This document shows positions 7,099 through 12,546 of a DNA stretch of 12,546 bases, piece by piece. Every line of letters starts with the position of its first letter. The stretch's first letter is position 1. This stretch comes from Mucilaginibacter_A sp964244955 (GTDB lineage Bacteria; Bacteroidota; Bacteroidia; Sphingobacteriales; Sphingobacteriaceae). Made by a program: the position numbers and the translations under genes. The stretch is from positions 1-12,546 of the forward strand of contig CAXTKQ010000115.1 of NCBI GenBank assembly GCA_964244955.1. The letters run 5' to 3'. The notes beneath the pieces were generated by a model. That model saw only the letters and a list, made by a program, of their open reading frames with translations, did no database searches and was not told where the DNA came from.

Positions 7099-7430
7099 AT
7101 GCAACGCCTGCTCGACCTTTTTAAAAATAAATATTTGCTAATCAGCATTATATTTTTGGTATGGCTAATTTTCTTTGACCGGAACGATTTGCTTTCGCAA
7201 TACGAATACCGACAGCAACTGAACAAACTAAAAGAAGAACACGCGTTTTATACGAAAGAAACAGCCGACGTGCAAAAACAACTGAACGAACTGACTTCCA
7301 ACAAAGAAAAATTAGAGAAATTTGCCCGCGAAAAATACCTGATGAAAAAAGTGGACNNNNNNNNNNGGACGAAGATATTTTTGTTATCGTTACCGAGAAA
7401 AAAGAGAAGAAATCATTTTTTGGGCGATAA
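7099..7430 (+). CDS. FtsB/DivIC-like septum formation initiator, split by an assembly gap
   Basis: This is a small bitopic division protein. A short cytoplasmic N-terminus (MQRLLDLFKNK) precedes one membrane segment (YLLISIIFLVWLIFF), then a coiled coil (EYRQQLNKLKEEHAFYTKE onward) and the family signature EKFAREKYLMKK. In E. coli the family member FtsB acts with FtsL and FtsQ in the divisome; an equivalent role is inferred here. Ten Ns (7357-7366) interrupt the gene. After them the correct frame continues DEDIFVIVTEKKEKKSFFGR and stops at 7428-7430. Reading straight through the Ns gives a false, longer product. The contig ends share GGAC; merging them restores a single frame of 105 codons from 7099. 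An upstream in-frame ATG at 7075 would add eight residues, but the predicted transcription start and the usual family N-terminus favour 7099. Confidence 0.85.
7357..7366. other. Assembly gap (10 Ns)
   Basis: Ten Ns, probably an arbitrary scaffolding spacer rather than a measured length. The bases before the gap (GTGGAC) and after it (GGACGAAG) share GGAC. Confidence 0.95.
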
Positions 7431-7559
7431 AAGAAGTATCTGCTCTTTCCATAAATCTACAACGTTAATGGAAATATACTTTCCTTTCTTAAAATTTTTT
7501 TCTGATTTTTTGATCTTCGCTACAAATACTGGATTATAAGTGATTTTAGATTTCGCCAT
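7413..7559 (-). CDS. Small ORF resembling the C-terminal half of a DUF2683-type antitoxin, possible remnant
   Basis: This 48-codon minus-strand ORF reads MAKSKITYNPVFVAKIKK, continues with a lysine-rich stretch, and reaches DLWK before running on for ten more residues. The pattern YNPxFVAKI...(E)xFKxGKY...DLWK is what I know from the C-terminal half of small Bacteroidota antitoxin-like proteins (DUF2683 type), which usually end at or near DLWK. Here the N-terminal half is missing and the tail runs through the GRTAAAAGAAGYAT motif into the end of the division gene. The ATG overlaps the last 14 bp of the VWA gene and has GGAGGAG just upstream, so coupled translation is possible, although that string also encodes RRR of the VWA protein. 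No toxin partner is visible. It may be a decayed remnant or a short expressed protein. Confidence 0.45.
   Translation of the reverse strand: MAKSKITYNPVFVAKIKKSEKNFKKGKYISINVVDLWKEQILLLSPKK
7426..7439 (+). repeat. GRTAAAAGAAGYAT motif, copy 5
   Basis: GATAAAAGAAGTAT, a full consensus match. It supplies the TAA stop codon (7428-7430) of the DivIC-like gene and, on the other strand, codons of the 48-codon ORF. Confidence 0.65.
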
Positions 7560-9642
7560 TTCTCCTCCGTAAAAACCATTCTAAACTTAACAGCAGCAAA
7601 ATCAATCCAAAAATCCATTTCTCGTCAATCACTTCGCGGTAATTGTTGTCCTGGTAAACAATCGTTTTGATGTTTTCATTTTTGCGGATCAAAGCTGGCA
7701 ATTGGTTTAATTGATTTGGGAAAAGCATTTTGCCGCCGTTTTGCTTCGCCAAAGCAAATAAAAGTTGATGATCAGCAGCACTTTGCGCAGCTTCGGCCAC
7801 CAAAGCTTTGATCGAGAAATTGCCGCTCGCTTTAAAATTTTCGTTTCCTAATTTGGTTTGTGCTTCAAAAGTATATTCACCTGCCGGCAAACTTCCGGCA
7901 TTGAGTTGATAAGATTGATTGTTTCTGGAGAATTGAAAACTATACGTTTTGCCCGATTTGTTTTTGATCGTGATCGGCACATCAGGCTGGTTAACCAACT
8001 CAAACGCTTTGTTGTACAATTCGGCCTGCAGGATGATGTTTTCATCTTCATCAAAAACAGTTTTGGTTGAAGCAACACTAAAACGTTTTTGGTTATTTTT
8101 TACAGAAAGATATTGCACGGCTTGCGACAACAATTCGTCCAACGCATAGTGGTTTCCAAATTGCTGGAACTCGTTCAACCGCCAGCGCCACAAACCTTCG
8201 CCGGTTAATATGGCTGTCCGCCGACCGTTTTCTTCTGCAAAAGCCAGCAATGGATAAGAAGTTGAAACCGTACCAATTTTCTGTTTCAACAAAACCGAAG
8301 TCGTGGCGCCAAAACTGTAATTGCCAAAAGGCGCAAGCAAAGGCGGAAAGCTGCTGATTTTTGTACGGGCAGAATCCGACAAAATAAAGCTGGTAAAAGA
8401 AGCATCCGGCGCAGCAAAAACTTCCTGCATGTTCGGGCTGCCACTGCTGATGCTCACCGCTTTTTGCAAATTGTTCAGTTGTGAAATGTTAGATTCTGCA
8501 CCCAGCAAATACCAAATCGAAATTTTCAGCCGATCTGCTTGTGTTAATAATGGTTGCAAATTTGCGCGGTTGTTAGGCAATTGTTCCAGGATCAGCAAAC
8601 TGTAATCGTTTAATTTGCCTACATCAAAATCGCCGATCAAACTCGTTTTTACCTCGTAATTCTGATTACTTTCCAACGATTGCCTGATCGCGGCAATATC
8701 CGGGTGTGGTGCATCGTACAAAATCAAAACTTTTTTGCGGTTGTCGAGCACTTCCACATAAATTGTTTCCGAATTATTGGCGGTAGAAATCTCATCAGCA
8801 ACAGGCACCAAACTAAATTGAAATTTTTGGATGCCTTTTTTAGCCGCATTTAATTTTATCGGGATTGCCTTTTTAAAATCATTTTCGGCAACGCTAATTT
8901 GTTTGCTGGCGACTTGCTTTCCGTCTTCCGTAACGTTTAGCTGTAAATTTTTACCTTTGGTTTGTCGCGCTTCCACAAAAACTTCGGCCATAAAATCATT
9001 GTCCAAAAAAGCAGTTTTATTGTAATCAACATGGTCAATCAAAACATCTTTTTTGGGAATAGTATCGCCCAAAGCTATGGTGTAAACATTGGTTTTTAAG
9101 GTTGAAGCCGTATTGAGCGGAGAACTGCCGCGGTTGTACAAACCATCAGAAGCCAAAATCACGGCACCTATATTTTGATTGCCAAAACGGTTATTGACAG
9201 TTTGAAGCGCACCGGAAATATCCGTTTGTTTGCCGTTTAACGAACCAGAAAAACCGTTGGAAAGATTTTTATCGAAGCTGAATTCCTGCACGTCGTAATC
9301 ATCGCCCAAATTATTTTTAAGCTGATGGAGTTGCCGGATAAAGGCTGCCGATTGAAAGTTTTTTGCGGGAAACTGATTGATAGAAGAAGAATTATCCTGC
9401 AAAACCAAAATCAAAGGTTTTTGCAGATGCTTGCTGACCGATTTGACCAGCGGCGCCAACAACAAAAAAGAGAGGATAAAAACAGCAATTGTTCGGATGC
9501 CAAACAAAGCATTTCGCCAGTTTTTGCTGCTGTTGTTTGGTTGCTGGTACAACAAAAAGCTGTATAAAAGGCTAAGTGCAAGGCAGCCAATCGTCCACCA
9601 GCCAGAAACCGCACCCCACGAAACCGAAATTAAATACAGCAT
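7546..9642 (-). CDS. Membrane-anchored protein with VWA-type MIDAS motif
   Basis: This 698-residue protein has two N-terminal membrane segments (about 12-33 and 48-66) and one near the C-terminus (WIFGLILLLLSLEWFL, followed by RRR). Between them lies a large, presumably periplasmic region. It begins with LILVLQDNSSSI, where D83-x-S85-x-S87 is the DxSxS metal-binding motif of von Willebrand A domains; VILASDGLYNRG further on fits the later part of that fold. A middle part (LILYDAPHPDI and LLILEQLPNN) is reminiscent of glutamine-amidotransferase-like folds seen in related proteins. This layout recalls Bacteroidota homologues of the BatA class, but no MoxR ATPase or other Bat gene is nearby and the function is unknown. 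It starts 24 bp after the DUF3253 gene and probably shares its transcript. Confidence 0.8.
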   Translation of the reverse strand: MLYLISVSWGAVSGWWTIGCLALSLLYSFLLYQQPNNSSKNWRNALFGIRTIAVFILSFLLLAPLVKSVSKHLQKPLILVLQDNSSSINQFPAKNFQSAAFIRQLHQLKNNLGDDYDVQEFSFDKNLSNGFSGSLNGKQTDISGALQTVNNRFGNQNIGAVILASDGLYNRGSSPLNTASTLKTNVYTIALGDTIPKKDVLIDHVDYNKTAFLDNDFMAEVFVEARQTKGKNLQLNVTEDGKQVASKQISVAENDFKKAIPIKLNAAKKGIQKFQFSLVPVADEISTANNSETIYVEVLDNRKKVLILYDAPHPDIAAIRQSLESNQNYEVKTSLIGDFDVGKLNDYSLLILEQLPNNRANLQPLLTQADRLKISIWYLLGAESNISQLNNLQKAVSISSGSPNMQEVFAAPDASFTSFILSDSARTKISSFPPLLAPFGNYSFGATTSVLLKQKIGTVSTSYPLLAFAEENGRRTAILTGEGLWRWRLNEFQQFGNHYALDELLSQAVQYLSVKNNQKRFSVASTKTVFDEDENIILQAELYNKAFELVNQPDVPITIKNKSGKTYSFQFSRNNQSYQLNAGSLPAGEYTFEAQTKLGNENFKASGNFSIKALVAEAAQSAADHQLLFALAKQNGGKMLFPNQLNQLPALIRKNENIKTIVYQDNNYREVIDEKWIFGLILLLLSLEWFLRRRNGEI

Positions 9643-9666
9643 AATCAGGTTTAAAACGATTATAAT

Positions 9667-9921
9667 TTAGGTTTCAAGGTTGATAATTTTGATACGGATC
9701 GGCCCTTTTAAATTTTCGGGCCCCACTTTTTTTCCTTTTTGCGTTACCATAACCTGGTTTTTTCCGGCCAAATCAAACGCGGCATCGCGTACGGTTTGCA
9801 TTTCTTTTCGCCAGTTTTCTCCGAACAGCACTCTTGCAACTTCGGACGGACAGATGGTTTTATCCCTTCCGCGCGAGGCAGCCATTGTTAAAATTGTATT
9901 TTTGATAACGTTATCAGACAA
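9667..9921 (-). CDS. DUF3253 domain protein with a TTG start
   Basis: This 84-residue protein matches the DUF3253 family pattern: a helix leading to ILTMAASRGRDK, then TICPSEVARVLFGENWRKEM and a basic C-terminal strand region (GPIRIKI). It looks like a small winged-helix-type domain; the function is unknown and I do not claim DNA binding. No ATG is available before the conserved part: an in-frame TAA lies two codons upstream of the TTG (9919-9921), and the first internal ATG, at codon 13, would cut into the conserved region. The TTG is therefore the best start. It lies 33 bp downstream of fabG and 24 bp upstream of the VWA gene, in the same direction. A perfect 14-bp palindrome covers codons 2-6. 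Confidence 0.75.
   Translation of the reverse strand: MSDNVIKNTILTMAASRGRDKTICPSEVARVLFGENWRKEMQTVRDAAFDLAGKNQVMVTQKGKKVGPENLKGPIRIKIINLET
9903..9916. promoter_or_regulatory. Perfect 14-bp palindrome at the start of the DUF3253 gene
   Basis: TGATAACGTTATCA is identical to its reverse complement and begins two bases inside the TTG start codon's flank. It could be an operator or simply coding sequence (SDNVI). Confidence 0.3.
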
Positions 9922-9931
9922 AATTTAATGC

Positions 9932-9945
9932 GGTAAAAGAAGTAT
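9932..9945 (+). repeat. GRTAAAAGAAGYAT motif, copy 6
   Basis: GGTAAAAGAAGTAT, a full consensus match, fills the 33-bp gap between the fabG stop and the DUF3253 start. Its orientation is opposite to these two genes. Confidence 0.65.
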
Positions 9946-9954
9946 TCACAAAGT

Positions 9955-10698
9955 TTAAAGCATTCCGCCATCCACCGGAAAAACCTGGCCGGTAATATAA
10001 CTGCTCATATCCGATGCCAAGAAAACGCAAGTATTGGCCACATCTTCGGTTTCGCCTGCGCGTTTTAACGGAATTGCATCGGCCCAACCTTGCACCACTT
10101 TCGGGTCTAAAACTTCCGTCATTTCTGTTCGGATAAATCCCGGCGCAACTACATTTGTTCGGATATTCCGGGAACCCAATTCTTTTGCAACTGATTTTGA
10201 AAAACCGATAATCCCCGCTTTTGACGCTGCATAGTTTGCCTGTCCGGCATTTCCCTGCACGCCCACCACCGAACTCATGTTGATAAAAACACCATTCCGG
10301 TTTTTCATCATCACTTTTGAGGCTGCTTTTGTAACGTTAAAAATAGATTTCAAGTTCACATTCATCACCTCGTCCCAGTTTTGTTCCGTCATCCGCATCA
10401 GCAAACCATCTTTGGTGATACCGGCGTTATTAACCACAATATTGAGCGTACCAAAATCAGCAACAATTTGGTTGATCAATTTTTCTGCTTCTGCAAAATT
10501 AGAAGCATCCGATTGATAACCTTTTGTTTGCGTACCAAATTTTTGCAGTTCCTGTTCTAAAGCTTGTCCTTTTTCTACCGATGACAAATAAGTGAAAGCA
10601 ACTTTTGCACCATGCTCGGCAAATTTTTCGGCAATTTTTCGTCCTATTCCTTTGGAAGCACCAGTAACCAGCGCAACTTTTCCTTCTAATAATTTCAT
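9955..10698 (-). CDS. fabG: 3-oxoacyl-[acyl-carrier-protein] reductase
   Basis: FabG reduces 3-oxoacyl-ACP to 3-hydroxyacyl-ACP with NADPH in fatty-acid elongation. The 247-residue length is normal. The Rossmann cofactor motif TGASKGIG is at 12-19, NNAG at 90-93, and the catalytic set N115, S143, Y156 and K160 is complete (INMSSVVG and NYAASKAG). The C-terminal ITGQVFPVDGGML is typical of FabG rather than of more distant short-chain dehydrogenases. The best alternative is another SDR of similar fold, since no acyl-carrier-protein or other fab genes are nearby. It leads the minus-strand group fabG - DUF3253 - VWA and is divergent from the exonuclease gene. Confidence 0.92.
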   Translation of the reverse strand: MKLLEGKVALVTGASKGIGRKIAEKFAEHGAKVAFTYLSSVEKGQALEQELQKFGTQTKGYQSDASNFAEAEKLINQIVADFGTLNIVVNNAGITKDGLLMRMTEQNWDEVMNVNLKSIFNVTKAASKVMMKNRNGVFINMSSVVGVQGNAGQANYAASKAGIIGFSKSVAKELGSRNIRTNVVAPGFIRTEMTEVLDPKVVQGWADAIPLKRAGETEDVANTCVFLASDMSSYITGQVFPVDGGML

Positions 10699-10803
10699 TT
10701 ATACGAATATGATTTGGGGTGAAGTTAATTATTTTGACCTAAAGCGGAAAAGGCTTTTTTGGTTTGATTGATAATACTTGCATTGCCAAACATTCAAAAA
10801 CAC

Positions 10804-10817
10804 ACGCTTCTTTTATC
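10804..10817 (-). repeat. GRTAAAAGAAGYAT motif, copy 7 (minus strand)
   Basis: On the minus strand this reads GATAAAAGAAGCGT, 13 of 14 to consensus. It lies between the divergent fabG and exonuclease genes, 106 bp before the fabG start. Confidence 0.55.
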
Positions 10818-10879
10818 GGCCAAAAATTATTATTTGTTGTAAAGAAACCTTTTCAGCTTACTAACAAAATTAGTTTAAC

Positions 10880-10887
10880 TATCTTTG
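10880..10887 (+). promoter_or_regulatory. Bacteroidota -7 promoter element of the exonuclease/GIY-YIG gene
   Basis: TATCTTTG matches TAnnTTTG exactly and would give a leader of about 30 nt before the ATG at 10925. No -33 TTTG is seen at the standard spacing. Confidence 0.55.
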
Positions 10888-10924
10888 TTTTACTGATAGA
10901 AAAACGTTCAGGCGGAATTAATTT

Positions 10925-12298
10925 ATGTATGCAATTGTTGATATTGAAACGACTGGCGGCCATGCCAGTGCGAATGGGATTACTGATATTGCCATTATTT
11001 TGCACGATGGAGAAAAGGTTTATCACCGGTTTGAAACGTTGATCAATCCAAACCAACCCATTCCGATTTATATCCAGGCTTTAACCGGTATCAATAATGA
11101 TATGGTAAAAGAAGCACCAACATTTGCGGAAGTTGCGGCGGAAATTTATGAGTTATTGCACGATAAAATTTTTGTGGCGCATAATGTAAACTTTGATTAT
11201 TCTTTTGTCCGGCATCATCTTTCGGCCGCTGGTTTTGATTTGCAATGTAAAAAGCTGTGTACGGTTCGTTTGAGTCGGAAAATTATTCCGGGTTATCCAT
11301 CTTACAGTTTAGGTAAATTGTGTTATCAGTTAGGAATTGATAATGAAAGCCGACATCGTGCCATGGGCGATGCTTTTGCAACTGCTACCTTATTTTCGTT
11401 GTTGTTGAAGAACGACAAGGAAAATCATGTGCAGGCATCATTACTTACAAAATCTAAAGAACAAGTTCTTCCACCACATTTACCTAAAGACGTAGTACAA
11501 AAGCTGCCTCAAAATCCTGGCGTTTATTACTTTCACGATCAAAAAGGAAAAGTAATTTACGTTGGCAAAGCGAAGAATATTAAAAAAAGGGTGAACAGCC
11601 ATTTTTCTGGAAACAACCCAAATAAGCAACGGCAAAATTTTTTGAGGGAGATTTACAATATTACCTGGCAAGTTTGTGGTACAGAATTAATGGCTTTAAT
11701 TTTAGAAGCCGCAGAAATCAAAAAACTGTGGCCAGCTCATAATCGCGCTTTAAAACGTTTTGAACATACCTACGCACTTTACCAGTTTGAAGACCAAAAC
11801 GGTTATCTGCGTTTGGCCATTGGAAAAAAGAAAAAGTACAATAAACCAATTTATACTTTTGGTTTGATGCTGGAAGGTCATGAGTTATTACGAAAGTTGA
11901 TGGTGGATTTTAACCTTTGCCCAAAGCTTTGTTTCATACAGAACAACGAGGAATTTTGTAGTGGAACTACTGATGGTTATTGTTTTGGTGCTTGTGAAGG
12001 GAAAGAAACATCAGTCAATTACAATGTAAGAATTATAAAAGCGATAGAACAGCTTCGTGTAAAAATGCCTACTTTCCTGATTTATGACGAGGGACGTGAA
12101 GCCAATGAACAAAGCTTGATTTTAATGGAAGAAGGGCAGTTTTACGGAATGGGTTATGTAAAAGAAGCAATTAACGATACGGATGTTAAAGTATTAAAAG
12201 GACTTTTAACACCGATTGCCGGCAATGATTATATTAAAAATTTGATTTTTAAGTTTGCTAACCAGAATCCACAGAAGTTGATTTTCTTAACTTTTTAA
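10925..12298 (+). CDS. DnaQ-like exonuclease fused to a UvrC-like GIY-YIG nuclease
   Basis: This 457-residue protein joins two nuclease modules. Residues 1 to about 160 are a DEDDh 3'-5' exonuclease of the DnaQ/PolC type with D6, E8, D91, H144 and D149 all present. Residues about 190-290 resemble the UvrC N-terminal GIY-YIG domain: PGVYYF at 198-203, VIYVGKAKNIKKR at 210-222 and the catalytic-type E261 in ILEAAE. Residues 332-357 hold five cysteines (332, 336, 345, 353, 357); the last three have the C-x7-C-x3-C spacing of the UvrC iron-sulfur ligands. The UvrC C-terminal endonuclease (RNase H-like) and HhH domains are absent. A role in DNA repair is likely, comparable to the DnaQ-UvrC fusions known in mycobacteria or the single-incision enzyme Cho, but the substrate is not known. 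It is transcribed from its own promoter and converges on the rRNA operon. Confidence 0.9.
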   Translation: MYAIVDIETTGGHASANGITDIAIILHDGEKVYHRFETLINPNQPIPIYIQALTGINNDMVKEAPTFAEVAAEIYELLHDKIFVAHNVNFDYSFVRHHLSAAGFDLQCKKLCTVRLSRKIIPGYPSYSLGKLCYQLGIDNESRHRAMGDAFATATLFSLLLKNDKENHVQASLLTKSKEQVLPPHLPKDVVQKLPQNPGVYYFHDQKGKVIYVGKAKNIKKRVNSHFSGNNPNKQRQNFLREIYNITWQVCGTELMALILEAAEIKKLWPAHNRALKRFEHTYALYQFEDQNGYLRLAIGKKKKYNKPIYTFGLMLEGHELLRKLMVDFNLCPKLCFIQNNEEFCSGTTDGYCFGACEGKETSVNYNVRIIKAIEQLRVKMPTFLIYDEGREANEQSLILMEEGQFYGMGYVKEAINDTDVKVLKGLLTPIAGNDYIKNLIFKFANQNPQKLIFLTF

Positions 12299-12345
12299 AT
12301 TCTAAAGATTAAGTATTATATTACAATAGTTATGTAATTTATAGG

Positions 12346-12359
12346 GACAAAAGAAGTAT
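12346..12359 (+). repeat. GRTAAAAGAAGYAT motif, copy 8
   Basis: GACAAAAGAAGTAT, 13 of 14 to consensus, lies 47 bp after the stop of the exonuclease gene. Nothing else is recognised between 12299 and 12443 apart from a pyrimidine-rich run at about 12420-12441. Confidence 0.55.
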
Positions 12360-12443
12360 AGAAATAAACGACCGAACTATCGGAAACCACTAGACGTGTC
12401 ATAGTGTTATGTTTGTATCCTTTCCTTTTTTCTCTTTTTTTAC

Positions 12444-12489
12444 AAAGCCAAAACGCCCCTTTGCTTAGGCAAAGGGGCGTTTTGGCTTT
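12444..12489 (-). terminator. Perfect 21-bp hairpin ending the rRNA operon
   Basis: A perfect 21-bp inverted repeat (arms 12444-12464 and 12469-12489, loop of 4 bases) with a GC-rich core GCCCC/GGGGC lies 7 bp past the 5S 3' end. It is placed like an rRNA operon terminator. The minus-strand sequence after it is A-rich, not U-rich; the only Us are those inside the 3' arm. The same stem would also block transcription coming from the exonuclease gene. Confidence 0.65.
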
Positions 12490-12496
12490 AGGTTTT

Positions 12497-12546
12497 GGCG
12501 CCGACCTACTCTCCCGCCTGTTACGGCAGTACCATTGGCTCTGGCG
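12497..12546 (-). rRNA. rrf: 5S ribosomal RNA, 3' part only
   Basis: Read on the minus strand, the last 50 bases contain the 5S hallmarks GCCAATGGTACTGC and GGGAGAGTAGGTCGG, ending in CGCC near 12497. The 5' portion, and presumably the 23S and 16S genes upstream of it, lie beyond the right edge of the window. Confidence 0.92.

Noticed and set aside
7470..7500. Weak hairpin GGAAA/TTTCC with a T-rich tail after the DivIC-like gene
   Set aside because: The stem has only five pairs, mostly A-T, and it lies inside the antitoxin-like ORF; too weak to call a terminator.
7075..7539. 154-residue reading straight through the Ns
   Set aside because: The C-terminal part is out of frame; the frame that continues the family signature stops at 7430.
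10865..10872. Minus-strand TAATTTTG as a fabG promoter
   Set aside because: It matches TAnnTTTG, but would give a leader of about 160 nt and has no -33 element; in an AT-rich intergenic region this is expected by chance.
11104..11117. Motif-like match GGTAAAAGAAGCAC inside the exonuclease gene (another at 12157)
   Set aside because: Both encode V-K-E-A in frame with common codons, so they may be coding coincidences; they were not listed as motif copies in the feature table.

Overview
The window looks like chromosomal DNA of a Bacteroidota bacterium, most likely Sphingobacteriaceae (a Mucilaginibacter- or Pedobacter-like organism). Four things suggest this: TAnnTTTG-type -7 promoter elements, weak or absent Shine-Dalgarno sequences, low-complexity intergenic repeats built from AGCTGAAAGC- and ACCATTAAC-like units, and protein families such as DUF4369-thioredoxin, a FtsB/DivIC-like protein ending in DEDIFVIV, and a DnaQ/UvrC-like fusion. 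The assignment is inference from sequence style; no database was searched. The sequence is a draft assembly with one run of ten Ns at 7357-7366.

Left part, + strand: an ABC-2 type exporter (ATPase 143-907, permease 1115-2218) whose two genes are separated by a repeat-filled gap of about 200 bp. A second repeat tract follows, then enolase (2459-3754) with its own promoter, a palindrome in its leader and a clear terminator. An AT-rich secreted thioredoxin-like protein (3951-5411) and a DEAD-box RNA helicase (5627-6898) come next, the helicase ending in a strong terminator. After it lies a small FtsB/DivIC-like cell-division protein (7099-7430), interrupted only by the assembly gap.

Middle part, - strand: fabG (9955-10698), a DUF3253 protein (9667-9921) and a large membrane-anchored protein with a VWA-type MIDAS motif (7546-9642) run in the same direction with gaps of 33 and 24 bp, probably as one operon. 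A 48-codon ORF (7413-7559) resembling the C-terminal half of a DUF2683-type antitoxin follows and overlaps both the VWA gene and the division gene.

Right part: divergent from fabG is a fusion of a DEDDh exonuclease, a UvrC-like GIY-YIG nuclease and a cysteine cluster spaced like the UvrC iron-sulfur ligands (10925-12298). It converges on the 3' end of an rRNA operon, of which only the last ~50 nt of 5S rRNA and a 21-bp perfect hairpin lie inside the window.

The most striking unexplained signal is a 14-mer, consensus GRTAAAAGAAGYAT. It occurs in eight noncoding or gene-boundary positions, most of them within 50 bp after a stop codon, plus a few copies inside genes. The exact 9-mer core TAAAAGAAG appears 11 times where roughly 0.1-0.2 would be expected by chance. 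It may be a genome-wide signal sequence or a short dispersed repeat.
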